In this document: piece after piece, positions 53,440-63,121 of the stretch
Layout of the letters: every line of letters begins with the position of its first letter
Position numbering within the stretch: position 1 is the stretch's first letter
NCBI GenBank assembly: GCA_052170555.1
Contig: JBQNAI010000001.1
Span: 248,001-312,000, forward strand
From: Scybalousia_A sp052170555
Lineage (GTDB): Bacteria; Bacteroidota; Bacteroidia; Bacteroidales; P3
Direction of reading: 5' to 3'
Length of the DNA: 64,000 nucleotides
Position numbers and translations under genes: made by a program
Notes under the pieces: generated by a model
Told to the model about the DNA's origin: nothing
Database searches by the model: none
What the model saw: the letters and a program-made list of their open reading frames with translations, nothing else

Positions 53440-56355
53440 TTAATAACCAAAGATTTCTTCTAATGAAAGTTTGGTTATTTCCCCATAAGTCTTCAACCCA
53501 TTGAAGTCAATCTCTTTTTCATTACCTAAAATAACAACAATACGTTTCTTATTTTTGATGTATTTCTTATTGAAGTTGATAACATCATCAAGCGTAATAT
53601 TCTGGATAGCTTTGTAAAACTCTTTCTCTAACGGTTCTTTCAATCCCCATTTTTTACAATAAAGATACGAATCTATGATTTCCGTTTTTGTCGTGCGTTC
53701 CGTACGATATGAAGAAATAACTTGTTTTTTTGCTATATCGAAGTTTTGTTGTGAAATAGGCATACTATCTAAGAGTTCACTGAAAGCAGATAATGCATCT
53801 ATAAGTTTATCATTTTGTGTCCCCATATGTGTAAAATTGTAATTAAGATGACCTTTTTCATTACCCAAAACAAAATATGCCCCAGCAGAATAAGCTAATG
53901 AACGTTTTTCTCTGATATCTTGAAAAACGATACTATTCATACTGCCACCAAAGTATTCGTTATACATTTGTATTTGGGGTGATTGTTTCAAATTAACAAC
54001 ATCAGAAGTTGTAAGTTGTCTGCACAGCGACTGTTTTGCATCATAATGTGCAAAATAAACTTTATTTTCTTTTATGGCTAGACGGTCGTAATCTGCATTT
54101 TGCCTCAATTGTTTTTTTGCCTTTTTTATTTTGTGTTTTGCTGTTAGTATTTCTTCCAACTCGTTGAGTGTTTTGTCTCCATAATATAGAATTGTCTGTT
54201 CTTGTGTAGTCATAGCCTTTATTTGGTTGACAATATCATCGGATTTTATTTGTTTTACTTCTTCGTTTGTAGTGAAGTATTTTTTTAAGTTCTTTTTGTC
54301 GTAAGAAGCATATGAAACTAATTTTTGAAAGATTGAATTTTGTTTTGTTTTAGCATCGTTACGAGATTTAATGATATTGTCAATGGAATTGTTAACAGAT
54401 GACTGAGAGATTTGAGGATTGCAAAGAATATCTTCAACAATATCAAGGGCTTTACCCATATTCTCGCTAAGTCCTGAAATACTTACTGTGGCATATTTAT
54501 CACCAAAATTAATTGAATATTGACATGCAATATCGTACATCTCCTTATAGATTAGAGCAAGATTCTTGTTGGTAGACTCCAATTGTTCTATAAAAAAATT
54601 TGTAATACCTGCTTTTTTATCATAAAGCGAACCGTAATTGTAACGATAAGTTAATTGGAAACGTTTATTTTGATTGTTATTTACGTAAAGGATTTGATTG
54701 CTGTTGGATTTTCCTTTTTTCAAATCTTTATTGAAATCGACAAATACTGGTTCAATTGGTTTTACATTGATATTTTTCAAGTTCTGAAAAAAATCGCTCT
54801 CCACATTACGATTCATCACCACGGGAGTGATTGCAGGTTTGTTTACTTTTTGAATGTTGCGTTGCTCTCCCTGCCGTTTATAAATAATAACATAATTGTT
54901 GTTCTTGAAAATTCTGTTGGCAAATTCTAAAACTTCCTGTTTCGTTATTTTACTTAATTCATTCGTCTCATTGATTACATCTTGCCAATTGCGGTAACTC
55001 ACATATGCCATCGCCATCGCCATCGCTCTGTTAGAGTTGCTTTCTAATTGTTGCATATTTCTAAGATTGATATTATTGATGGCAGCAGTTAGAAGACTTT
55101 CATCCCAAGAACCAGATTTAAGAATATCAATTTGTTTTAAAAGGAGGTCTTTCAATTCTTCCAGTGTCTGCCCTTGCTTTGGTATACCTGCAAGCATGAA
55201 TACAGAATAGTCATTAAGATTCATCACTGTACTTCCTGCATATTGGGCAAGCTGTTTTTGATTAATATTCTCATCAATTATGCCACAATACCCATTCATA
55301 AGTACAGCATCTACCATTTGTGCCAGAAGAACATCTCTTGATCCGGTTCCAGCATCTATTCTATATCCTATACGTAAATTTTCAGCCTCTAAACCATACA
55401 CATCTACTGTTTTGACTTCGGTAATGGGAGATTCTCTCACAAAAGAAAAATCGGGAATATATTTGGGGCGTATTTTCCCGAAATATTTACTAATTAGTTG
55501 TATAGCTTCTTCTGGGTCAAAGTCACCACTCATGGCGATACAATAGTTATTTGGCACATAGTAGGTGGAAAAATGTTTTTTAATGTTTTCTAATGAAGGA
55601 TTTTGTAAATGTTCTATCGTTCCAATAGTTGTTTGTGTACCATAAGTATGATGTGGGAATAAAACTTCGTTCATTTTCTCATAAACAGTCCTAGAATCGT
55701 TAGCTAAATTCATATTTTTTTCTTCATAAACAGCTTCTAGTTCTGTATGGAAAAGGCGGAATACCGGATTAGCAAATCTATCTCCCTCTACCATTAACCA
55801 TCGTTCAAGTTCATTGGAAGGAATATCTTCTTGATAGACTGTCATATCGTTGGAAGTGAAAGCATTTGTATTCTGTGCTCCGATAAGAGACATCATTTTG
55901 TCATATTCATTAGGTATAGCATATTGACTTGCAATGTAGGATACGGAGTCTATTTGATGATAGATTTGTTTTCTTTTTTGAGCATCTGTAGTTTTATTGT
56001 ATATTTCATAAAGAGCTTCAATTTTTTTCAATTCAATCTCTTCTTTGGTCCAATTCAAAGTTCCAAAATGTTTAGTCCCCTTGAAAAGCAAATGTTCTAA
56101 ATAATGGGAAAGTCCGGTTGATTCACTTGGATCATTTTTGCTACCAACTCTTACGGCAATGTATGTTTGTATACGAGGGATATCCTTATTTACAGATAGA
56201 TAAACTTGCAATCCGTTGTCTAACGTATAATGAACGACATTCATTGGGTCATTTTGGTAAGTTGTTTTTTTGAATATTTGTGCTGAAGCACTAGATAAAA
56301 TCATTGTTAAGGCAATAAAACAACTGAAAAAGCCATTAATTACATTTTTTTTCAT
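53440..56355 (-). CDS. M16 family zinc metallopeptidase (insulinase/pitrilysin type)
   Basis: A 971-residue exported protease: signal peptide to about residue 25 (ILSSASAQ). The N-terminal half has the inverted zinc motif HYLEH at residues 84-88 with the distal Glu in ELEAVYEEKNM (about 210); the second M16 half lacks the motif, as usual, and serves as clamp (RREKRSLAYSAGAYFVLG-like segment about 810). It likely degrades peptides in the periplasm or at the surface. A canonical promoter lies at 56445-56475 and a strong terminator follows. Confidence 0.93.
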   Translation of the reverse strand: MKKNVINGFFSCFIALTMILSSASAQIFKKTTYQNDPMNVVHYTLDNGLQVYLSVNKDIPRIQTYIAVRVGSKNDPSESTGLSHYLEHLLFKGTKHFGTLNWTKEEIELKKIEALYEIYNKTTDAQKRKQIYHQIDSVSYIASQYAIPNEYDKMMSLIGAQNTNAFTSNDMTVYQEDIPSNELERWLMVEGDRFANPVFRLFHTELEAVYEEKNMNLANDSRTVYEKMNEVLFPHHTYGTQTTIGTIEHLQNPSLENIKKHFSTYYVPNNYCIAMSGDFDPEEAIQLISKYFGKIRPKYIPDFSFVRESPITEVKTVDVYGLEAENLRIGYRIDAGTGSRDVLLAQMVDAVLMNGYCGIIDENINQKQLAQYAGSTVMNLNDYSVFMLAGIPKQGQTLEELKDLLLKQIDILKSGSWDESLLTAAINNINLRNMQQLESNSNRAMAMAMAYVSYRNWQDVINETNELSKITKQEVLEFANRIFKNNNYVIIYKRQGEQRNIQKVNKPAITPVVMNRNVESDFFQNLKNINVKPIEPVFVDFNKDLKKGKSNSNQILYVNNNQNKRFQLTYRYNYGSLYDKKAGITNFFIEQLESTNKNLALIYKEMYDIACQYSINFGDKYATVSISGLSENMGKALDIVEDILCNPQISQSSVNNSIDNIIKSRNDAKTKQNSIFQKLVSYASYDKKNLKKYFTTNEEVKQIKSDDIVNQIKAMTTQEQTILYYGDKTLNELEEILTAKHKIKKAKKQLRQNADYDRLAIKENKVYFAHYDAKQSLCRQLTTSDVVNLKQSPQIQMYNEYFGGSMNSIVFQDIREKRSLAYSAGAYFVLGNEKGHLNYNFTHMGTQNDKLIDALSAFSELLDSMPISQQNFDIAKKQVISSYRTERTTKTEIIDSYLYCKKWGLKEPLEKEFYKAIQNITLDDVINFNKKYIKNKKRIVVILGNEKEIDFNGLKTYGEITKLSLEEIFGY

Positions 56356-56444
56356 TACTTGTGTATATTGTTATAAATTCAATGCATATTTTGTAGAAAA
56401 ATAAATTTGTTCTTCTTTTATTGTTTCTGATTAAAGAACTATTG

Positions 56445-56475
56445 CAAAATTACAAACTTATTTTAAAGTAACAAA
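56445..56475 (-). promoter_or_regulatory. canonical promoter of the M16 peptidase gene
   Basis: Minus-strand TTTG (CAAA at 56472-56475), exactly 19 bases, then TAATTTTG (CAAAATTA at 56445-56452). Leader of about 80 bases. Confidence 0.75.
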
Positions 56476-56541
56476 ATTTTGAACTTTTGTTGCAACCATT
56501 TGCAATTCTTTTGCGTAATCGTCAAAAAGAGTCTTATAATT

Positions 56542-57150
56542 ATGAGTTTTAGTAAGAAAAAGATAGGCTTGTATTTTGGATCATTCAATCCCATTCATTT
56601 AGGTCATCTTATTTTAGCGAATTATTTCATACAAAATACTAATTTGAGTAAGATTTGGTTTGTTGTATCGCCACAAAATCCTTTGAAAGGACGATTATCA
56701 CTGTTAGATGATGATATCCGTTTTCGGTTGGTGCAGTTAGCAATAAAAGACAATCTTTCGTTTGTTGCCTCTAATGTAGAATTTGGATTATCTCTTCCAT
56801 CTTATACTATTAATACGTTAGAATATTTATCGACGAGAAATGCAGATAAAGAATTTTCCATTATTATGGGGGAGGATAACTTAAACAATTTTGATAAATG
56901 GAAAGATTATCAAAAAATAATAGAGAACTATCAGATATATGTTTATCCTAGACAGGTTATATCTGGTATGGATAAAGTAAAACGGGGGGATAAGTATTTA
57001 GACTCGAATATAACAATGGTAAATGCTCCAATCATAAATATTTCTGCTTCTTATGTAAGAGAATTGTTAAGAAAAGGACAGAGTGTTAGGTATTTTGTAC
57101 CAGATAGAGTTTACGAAGAAATAGAAAAAAAACATCTTTACAAGCAATAA
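56542..57150 (+). CDS. nadD: nicotinate-nucleotide adenylyltransferase
   Basis: 202 residues from the ATG at 56542; the 21 codons open upstream are not typical. Nucleotidyltransferase motif GSFNPIHLGH (residues 13-22), then FVVSPQNPLK, and ISASYVRELLRKGQSVRYFVPD near the end (ISxTxxR-type site, here ISAS). It adenylates nicotinate mononucleotide for NAD synthesis. Upstream genes are divergent; rpoD follows 79 bases later. Confidence 0.95.
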   Translation: MSFSKKKIGLYFGSFNPIHLGHLILANYFIQNTNLSKIWFVVSPQNPLKGRLSLLDDDIRFRLVQLAIKDNLSFVASNVEFGLSLPSYTINTLEYLSTRNADKEFSIIMGEDNLNNFDKWKDYQKIIENYQIYVYPRQVISGMDKVKRGDKYLDSNITMVNAPIINISASYVRELLRKGQSVRYFVPDRVYEEIEKKHLYKQ

Positions 57151-57229
57151 AATAAAGAATTTTGAGTCTAAACGCAACAATGTAGTGGAATTTACGTAAA
57201 GAGAGTAAGATAACAAAAGAAAAAATAAG

Positions 57230-58093
57230 ATGAGGCAGTTAAAAATATCAAAACAATTAACAAATAGGGAAATTACTTCGTTGGATAAGTATCTTCAAGA
57301 GATAGGGCGATTGGAGATGATTACTCCTGAGGAGGAAGTTCAGTTGGCTCAGCGTATAAAACAGGGAGATCAGAGAGCGTTGGATAGATTGACAAAAGCC
57401 AATTTGAGATTTGTTGTTTCTGTTGCTAAGCAATATCAGAACCAAGGAATGAGTTTGCCTGATTTGATAAATGAAGGTAATGTTGGTTTGATAAAGGCTG
57501 CCCAAAGATTTGATGAAACAAGAGGTTTTAAGTTTATTTCATACGCAGTTTGGTGGATAAGGCAGAGTATATTGCAAGCATTGGCAGAACAGTCTCGTAT
57601 TGTTCGTTTGCCATTAAACAAAATAGGCTCATTAAATAAGATAAACAAAGAATATGCTCGGTTAGAGCAAGAATTTGAGCGTACTCCTAATCATGAGGAG
57701 GTAGCAGAGGCTTTGGCAATGACGGATGTTGAGGTAAGGGAAAGTCTGAGAAATTCCGGAAAACATACATCTATGGATGCTCCTATTGATAATGATGGCG
57801 AAAATACGATGTATGATTTTATGAAGTCTGATGATGCTCAAACGCCTGAGAGCGAATTGTTATACGAGAGTTTAAAAATGGAGATAGAAAGAGCGTTGTC
57901 TACCCTGACGGCAAAAGAAAAAGATATAATTGAGATGTTTTATGGTTTAGCTGGTTATAGTCCGATGACGTTAGACGAGATCGGAGAAAAATTTGAATTA
58001 ACCCGTGAACGTGTTCGCCAGATTAAAGAAAAAGCTATAAAGCGTTTGAGACATACTTCAAGAAGTAAAATACTTAAATCCTATTTAGGGTAA
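57230..58093 (+). CDS. rpoD: primary RNA polymerase sigma factor
   Basis: A 287-residue sigma-70 of the short Bacteroidota housekeeping type, lacking region 1.1. Region 1.2: SLDKYLQEIGRLEMITPEEE (residues 18-37); region 2: ANLRFVVSVAKQYQNQGMSL and FKFISYAVWWIRQSI; region 4 helix-turn-helix: TLDEIGEKFELTRERVRQIK (about 248-267). It reads TTTG / TAnnTTTG promoters like those marked here. It may share a transcript with nadD. Confidence 0.97.
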   Translation: MRQLKISKQLTNREITSLDKYLQEIGRLEMITPEEEVQLAQRIKQGDQRALDRLTKANLRFVVSVAKQYQNQGMSLPDLINEGNVGLIKAAQRFDETRGFKFISYAVWWIRQSILQALAEQSRIVRLPLNKIGSLNKINKEYARLEQEFERTPNHEEVAEALAMTDVEVRESLRNSGKHTSMDAPIDNDGENTMYDFMKSDDAQTPESELLYESLKMEIERALSTLTAKEKDIIEMFYGLAGYSPMTLDEIGEKFELTRERVRQIKEKAIKRLRHTSRSKILKSYLG

Positions 58094-58211
58094 GATTATT
58101 TGTTTTGAAGACTTATTTATTTCTAATATTAGACCTCCTATTTTGTAGGTTATAGTATATTAATATGGTAGCTAATTTTGAAGTTTTGGTAGTTATATAT
58201 AGGATATTATA

Positions 58212-58637
58212 ATGACAGGAGCGAAACACAAAATTACCATTTCTTTTGGTAGTAATTTAGGAGATAAAAAGAGAAATATTCAAAGTGCGTACTCTCTTTT
58301 ACAACAACGTTTGGGGAATATGCTAAATTGTTCTAACTATTATGAAACAAAACCCTGGGGTTTTGAAAGTGAGGAGTCTTTTATTAATTCTTGTGCAATA
58401 TTCCAAACAGATAAAAATCCTTTTGAGTGCTTAGAAATTATAAACGATGTAGAAAAAGAGTTAGGTCGTGTACGTTTCGCAACTGCTGGTTATGAAGATA
58501 GGCTAATAGATATAGATATTATTTTCTATGATAAAGAAAATATAGATACTCAGACGCTGAAAATCCCTCATCCGCTGTGGCAAGTGAGGGACTTTGTAGT
58601 TATACCATTGAAGGATATGGGAATATTAAAATATTGA
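58212..58637 (+). CDS. folK: 2-amino-4-hydroxy-6-hydroxymethyldihydropteridine pyrophosphokinase
   Basis: A 141-residue HPPK at family length: SFGSNLGDKKRNI near the N-terminus, SNYYETKPWGFESEESFIN (about 38-56), the signature EDRLIDIDIIFYD (about 96-108) and IPHPLWQVRDFVVIPL. It transfers pyrophosphate from ATP to the pterin in folate synthesis, the same pathway as pabABC. Single gene 119 bases after rpoD. Confidence 0.95.
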   Translation: MTGAKHKITISFGSNLGDKKRNIQSAYSLLQQRLGNMLNCSNYYETKPWGFESEESFINSCAIFQTDKNPFECLEIINDVEKELGRVRFATAGYEDRLIDIDIIFYDKENIDTQTLKIPHPLWQVRDFVVIPLKDMGILKY

Positions 58638-58807
58638 TATAATTTCTTTCTTTATTTTGCTTCCTAATAGTTTATCGTTATAAGTAAAATTTGTCGCAAA
58701 GATATCCAATTTTGAAATTGGATGAAAATTTCTATTTCATTTTTTAATACTTGTAATAAATAATATAGGTGAAAATAGATTAACAAGAAGTAACTATGCC
58801 GATTGAT

Positions 58808-58839
58808 TTTGTGAAGTATATAAATGTATAGTATTTTTG
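58808..58839 (+). promoter_or_regulatory. orphan consensus promoter, possible small RNA gene downstream
   Basis: TTTG (58808-58811), a 20-base spacer and TATTTTTG (58832-58839), an excellent match, with no coding frame after it. Downstream an inverted repeat ACTATTCT (58886-58893) / AGAATAGT (58905-58912) is seen. The rest of 58638-59099 looks empty. Confidence 0.4.
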
Positions 58840-59099
58840 TATTATTGTGGTACGGAATAGAAGGTCGGAATATAAAATGTTTTAGACTATTCTACTGTCT
58901 ACACAGAATAGTATTCACAGTTCAGTACTCATTAAGTGGTATAGAACGTTTGTTTGTTGGTTATATGATATGAAAATAAAAAGTAAAGATGTTTTTGATT
59001 TGTGAATTACTATTTATTCTATGCGATTAATGTAGGAAATAAATATTTAATTGACTTTATACTTCAATTTGAGACGATGATTATTTATCACATAAAAAA

Positions 59100-59127
59100 A
59101 GCCGATAGAATTAATAATCAATCGGCT
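59100..59127 (-). terminator. terminator of the tRNA cluster
   Basis: AGCCGAT and ATCGGCT form a 7-base stem; on the minus strand it is followed by TTTTTTT. Confidence 0.75.
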
Positions 59128-59144
59128 CAACAACTGTTCATCAG

Positions 59145-59229
59145 TACTCCGGATGGGACTTGAACCCATAAGAGCGCATTGCTCACGGGATTTTAAGTCC
59201 CGCGTGTCTACCTATTCCACCACCAGAGC
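59145..59229 (-). tRNA. tRNA-Leu (anticodon TAA)
   Basis: 85-nt class II tRNA. Acceptor stem GCTCTGG with CCGGAGT (two G-U pairs), D-arm with GTGGAATAGGTAGACACG, anticodon loop CTTAAAA giving TAA, long variable arm GTGAGCAATGCGCTC and T-arm GGGTTCAAGTCCC. No encoded CCA. Last of three tRNAs read together. Confidence 0.93.
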
Positions 59230-59250
59230 AACTTAATTTTGATATATAAG

Positions 59251-59323
59251 AGCGGAAAACGAGGCTCGAACTCGCGACTTCAACCTTGGGAAGGTTGCGC
59301 TCTACCAACTGAGCTACTCCCGC
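59251..59323 (-). tRNA. tRNA-Gly (anticodon CCC)
   Basis: 73 nt. D-arm GCTCAGTTGGTAGAGC, anticodon stem CAACC/GGTTG with loop TTCCCAA, T-arm GCGAGTTCGAGCCTCGT. Acceptor GCGGGAG pairs with TTTCCGC through two G-U pairs. Nearly identical in body to the tRNA-Gly(GCC) beside it. Confidence 0.92.
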
Positions 59324-59433
59324 TTATGTTAGTTGGTATTAGTTGCGTAATCAAAACATTATCTTCTTTGCTCTATGCTCTTTTCGTATAACTCAATGAA
59401 AGATCTCTCTCTTCTGCTTCTAATACAAAAAAG

Positions 59434-59506
59434 AGCGGGAAACGGGACTCGGACCCGCGACCCCAACCTTGGCAAGGTTGTGCTCTACCAACTGAGCTAT
59501 TCCCGC
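59434..59506 (-). tRNA. tRNA-Gly (anticodon GCC)
   Basis: 73 nt. Acceptor GCGGGAA/TTCCCGC perfect, D-arm GCTCAGTTGGTAGAGC, anticodon loop TTGCCAA, T-arm CGGGTCCGAGTCCCG (TCC instead of the usual TTC in the loop). First of three tRNAs behind the promoter at 59521. Confidence 0.95.
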
Positions 59507-59520
59507 TTGTTTTGGTTTTG

Positions 59521-59552
59521 CAAAAGTACGATGTTTTTCCGTTCTGACCAAA
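59521..59552 (-). promoter_or_regulatory. canonical promoter of the Gly-Gly-Leu tRNA cluster
   Basis: Minus-strand TTTG (CAAA at 59549-59552), 20 bases, then TACTTTTG (CAAAAGTA at 59521-59528), 15 bases before the first tRNA. Confidence 0.8.
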
Positions 59553-59905
59553 TAAAAGAATAAAAAAATGCAATAAAAAATAATATTCATAATATACTTT
59601 TTTGATTTTTAATTATTTAATTTTCCGAGATTTTATTTTAAAATTATATTTTGGTAAGTTATCTTTATTGACCTTATACGGATGGGTTATTGTTGCAATG
59701 AAAATACAGGTTGTTTCAATTAGAGGATACTCTATTCCTTTCTTTTTTTGAGTACAATATTAGAGAGATACAAATGAATAAAGAGAGCATAAAGTTAATG
59801 AATTATTGATAAGTGAAATATGATTATTGAAATAAAACAAACACTACCATATCACCCAATTAGTATGTCTTTGGATATTTAATTAATAAGCCGAAATGGA
59901 AAATT

Positions 59906-59976
59906 AAAGTGTGAGATTAATAAATTCTTTCTTGAAGTTAGTAAATTCTTTTCAAAAAAGAACTTGCTAATATTAT
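59906..59976. repeat. dispersed short repeat, copy 7
   Basis: AAAGTGTGAGATTAATAAATTC, then TTAGTAAATTCTTTTC, then AAAAAAGAACTTGCTAATATT. Otherwise the 59553-60019 gap contains nothing I can identify. Confidence 0.65.
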
Positions 59977-60019
59977 GGCATTGCTTTGAAAATTATCACA
60001 TTATTAAAATAGCTTTGTG

Positions 60020-60742
60020 TTAGAATAACATATGAAGAATTTTTTGTGATTGTATTGGGCGATTATTTGTAATATGTTGCTCAAAAAATAGTATGAGGAT
60101 ATTCAGTAAAGAATTTCTTTGTTGAAAGTTTTCCGTGCAGTACGTATAATCTTCTTTTACCGTGTTGATGAATTTATAGAATAATAAAGATAATTCTTTA
60201 TTAAGTGTTTTCATATCTTCTATGGCAACAAATGTTCCGGTGGATATATCGAAAAAAGGATTATCTTCATCATAATTATTCATAGGGTTAAATCCCAATA
60301 TGCAAGCAAGATGATAAAGAAAAAAGATATGAAAGTCTCTTAAATCTTTGTTCTCTTTACAATCGTTGAGGTAAGATATTGTTTTCCCCAAAAAACAAAA
60401 CATTGTTTCGTTTGGATTGCCTTCTTTTAGAGATAGTATTAATACTTCAGCAATAAACATAGACAAAGAGACTTTTACCATATTAGTATATGTATTTGTC
60501 AGATTTGCAGTGATACAACACTCCTTGATAGGGCAAAGAGCAGAGTTACCTTTGTCATACATTACGACATCTATTTTTTGTAATGGTTGAAAGTACGAAG
60601 ACTTTACGGTGGCATTACGTTTTCGTCCTCCATGAATAATACATGACCTTAAACCATAATCTTTAGTGAATAGGGATACCACAGAACTACTTTCCTTATA
60701 AGGAAACGATTTTAGGCAGATTGTTTGTGTCTTTACAACCAT
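60020..60742 (-). CDS. recO: DNA repair protein RecO
   Basis: A 240-residue protein: N-terminal OB fold (KTQTICLKSFPYKESSSVVSL, then GLRSCIIHGGRKRNA) and a helical C-terminal domain, as in RecO of Bacteroidota. RecO loads RecA onto SSB-coated DNA in the RecFOR pathway. The zinc-binding cysteines of some RecO proteins are not evident. Its start overlaps the porZ stop by one base, so they are cotranscribed. Confidence 0.93.
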   Translation of the reverse strand: MVVKTQTICLKSFPYKESSSVVSLFTKDYGLRSCIIHGGRKRNATVKSSYFQPLQKIDVVMYDKGNSALCPIKECCITANLTNTYTNMVKVSLSMFIAEVLILSLKEGNPNETMFCFLGKTISYLNDCKENKDLRDFHIFFLYHLACILGFNPMNNYDEDNPFFDISTGTFVAIEDMKTLNKELSLLFYKFINTVKEDYTYCTENFQQRNSLLNILILFFEQHITNNRPIQSQKILHMLF

Positions 60743-63072
60743 TATTTTACAATAAGAAATTTACCTTTTGCCTTGTTCGTTCCTTCATTTGCCGATGAGA
60801 AAACAAAATATACCCCACTTGCAACTTTTTGTCCCTGAAAATTTCTACCATCCCATACCGTCTGCCCACCAAACGATTTTAAGTGTGCAACCATCCGTCC
60901 ATTGGCATCAGTAATTCTGACATCAGAATCGTTGACAAAACCCTTTATGGCAATCAAACCATTGTAATCTGGTCTAATAGGATTTGGGAATACGCTGAGT
61001 TCTATATCTTCTGTTTCCGGTTCAAGACTTTCTGCCCTGTATGATATCAATCCCCTATCTGTTCCGATAAACACCTCACCTGTTTTGGGATTTTGTGCCA
61101 TACATATTATTTTATTAGAAAACAGTGGTGAATTTTCCCAAGTGAAATGATATAATTCTTTGTCTCCGTTGGGACTTAATACATATATTCCACTTCGTTC
61201 TGTGCCAATCCATTTACGATTAGCACCATCTACCATAATACAGTTGATATTTTCAAAACTTAACAAATATTGTGCAATACCTTCTTCGCTGTATACGATA
61301 TTATTGCACTCTACATTGTAATTAGGTGAGCCAACATCAAAAGCTCCGTTGAGTGAGTAAATAACTTTTATGCCCTTTTCTGTACCTATCCACAGCTCAC
61401 CTTCCTTATCCTGAGTGATGCAGTTGACCATTGAACTTTGAAGTAAAGCACCGTTGTTAGGGTCAATCAATTTCATCTCTCCTTGATTATTTATTAAAAG
61501 TATTTTATTATTTACGGTATATATTAGTTTGTATGAGTTGAAATTATCTAATGTCATTCCTCTGACTTCATCGCCACCTATATAGGAGTGGGTGTAAAAA
61601 TTGCCCCATTCATTATTGAAGGTTTTGTAAACAAAACCATATGGAACCAAAGAGAGGGCGGCGAACATGTTTCCGGATCTGTCATATTTGACTGTTGCAA
61701 CGCGATAACTATATCCTTGGGATTGTAGCAGATTGTCAGTATTTGTGGAATCAAATATTGTTTGAAGTACATTGTTTTTGATATCTAATATGCCATTCCA
61801 CCATGATGCTGCAACAATGTGTGAATTATCCTTTGGATCTATAGCGATATCCAACACATCTAAGACTGTATCATTTTTTTCTCCGTAATCAAGATGGTCC
61901 CAGTACTCTCCGTTATATACGTATACGTCTCCGATCATGTACTTATTAGCACTAGTAATATCTTTACCTCCCGGGGCGACATAAAGAGTTCCTTTGGGAT
62001 CAAAAGTCATGTTAAAGACATCGTTACTTAATGGACCCATAGGATAGATTATCTCTCTTTGTCCCGTACCCCCGTCTTTGTAGTGGGGAATATGAATAAG
62101 ACCTTTGTTGTAGTGAGAAAGCCATAATGAATTATTACTATCAATATAGAAATCTCTAAAATCAACTGTAATATCAGGAATAGGATTCCAAGAGCTACTG
62201 TAATGATATAGCTGATTCAAGTTCGTATCATAAATCGTGAAAGAAAGATAGTTGATGATACCGATTTCATCGCCATATTTTTTTACTTTTACTATATACT
62301 CTGACTTTTTGACTGTGTCTTTATTTACTCCATCGTATTTAATCAAGTGAGATAGAGGACTTTTTGCTTCATGGATTTGCAATAATATGGAGGTTTTGTT
62401 GTAAGGTAAAATATTAATAACTTGTTTGTTGTCGTTATCTGAAATATTTTTATTCTTCCATGTTTGTGATGAAGCAAGATTTTTACTTCTCTTATCGGCA
62501 TATAATAGACCATCCACAGTACCAGCAAAAATCGAAGTATCATCTATGTAAATACAGTTGACATTGATAGCAGACGAATTTTCTCCTAAATACCAAGTAT
62601 CATAAATTTCGTGTCTTTGCAGATTCAGTACAACAACGCCGAAGCCACAAGACAAATATGCCATGCTGTTGTAAAAAAATATACCGTTGATAGCTTTACT
62701 CCCCTCAATTATACGGTCCTTTATGTCGGGGATGTTATAAACTTTGTTATTGCAAACAATATCTATATTTGAATTTTCATAAGTTATGACAATAGATTTT
62801 GTAATATTATCATAAGCAATTTGCCCTATGCCTGCATCTGATAGACCATTAACCTTATTGAATTTTTCAGTCTTTTTAGAATGTGGATTGTAGAAAAATA
62901 AAGCTGATCGTCCTGCTACGAGAACTTTATCTTCTACCTTACAAACAGCATGTGTGAAATAGTGGGACAAATGATCTCTCCACTGACCAACCGCTACTCT
63001 GTCAGACTGAGCTAATGTTCCCCAAGTAATAATCAAGAGTAAATTGAATATTATAAATTTTTCTGTCCTCAT
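60742..63072 (-). CDS. porZ: type IX secretion system protein PorZ
   Basis: A 776-residue exported protein: signal peptide to about residue 22, then two beta-propeller domains (starting GQWRDHLSHYFTHAVC, with repeated blades such as LWIGTEKGIKVIY, RKWIGTERSGIYVLS, GEVFIGTDRGLISY) and a C-terminal 90-residue domain like a type A T9SS sorting domain (VFPNPIRPDYNGLIAI to KVASGVYFVFS..GKFLIVK). PorZ is part of the surface attachment complex that handles A-LPS for T9SS cargo. The cargo proteins at 19144, 31360, 45609 and 48861 would use it. Confidence 0.9.
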   Translation of the reverse strand: MRTEKFIIFNLLLIITWGTLAQSDRVAVGQWRDHLSHYFTHAVCKVEDKVLVAGRSALFFYNPHSKKTEKFNKVNGLSDAGIGQIAYDNITKSIVITYENSNIDIVCNNKVYNIPDIKDRIIEGSKAINGIFFYNSMAYLSCGFGVVVLNLQRHEIYDTWYLGENSSAINVNCIYIDDTSIFAGTVDGLLYADKRSKNLASSQTWKNKNISDNDNKQVINILPYNKTSILLQIHEAKSPLSHLIKYDGVNKDTVKKSEYIVKVKKYGDEIGIINYLSFTIYDTNLNQLYHYSSSWNPIPDITVDFRDFYIDSNNSLWLSHYNKGLIHIPHYKDGGTGQREIIYPMGPLSNDVFNMTFDPKGTLYVAPGGKDITSANKYMIGDVYVYNGEYWDHLDYGEKNDTVLDVLDIAIDPKDNSHIVAASWWNGILDIKNNVLQTIFDSTNTDNLLQSQGYSYRVATVKYDRSGNMFAALSLVPYGFVYKTFNNEWGNFYTHSYIGGDEVRGMTLDNFNSYKLIYTVNNKILLINNQGEMKLIDPNNGALLQSSMVNCITQDKEGELWIGTEKGIKVIYSLNGAFDVGSPNYNVECNNIVYSEEGIAQYLLSFENINCIMVDGANRKWIGTERSGIYVLSPNGDKELYHFTWENSPLFSNKIICMAQNPKTGEVFIGTDRGLISYRAESLEPETEDIELSVFPNPIRPDYNGLIAIKGFVNDSDVRITDANGRMVAHLKSFGGQTVWDGRNFQGQKVASGVYFVFSSANEGTNKAKGKFLIVK

Positions 63073-63121
63073 ACTTTATTGAACGGAAAAGGCATTAAAA
63101 TTATTTTTTTGTTCTTTAAGT

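Noticed and set aside
56479..56541. 21-residue N-terminal extension of NadD
   Set aside because: It begins with a non-ATG codon and falls before the family start.
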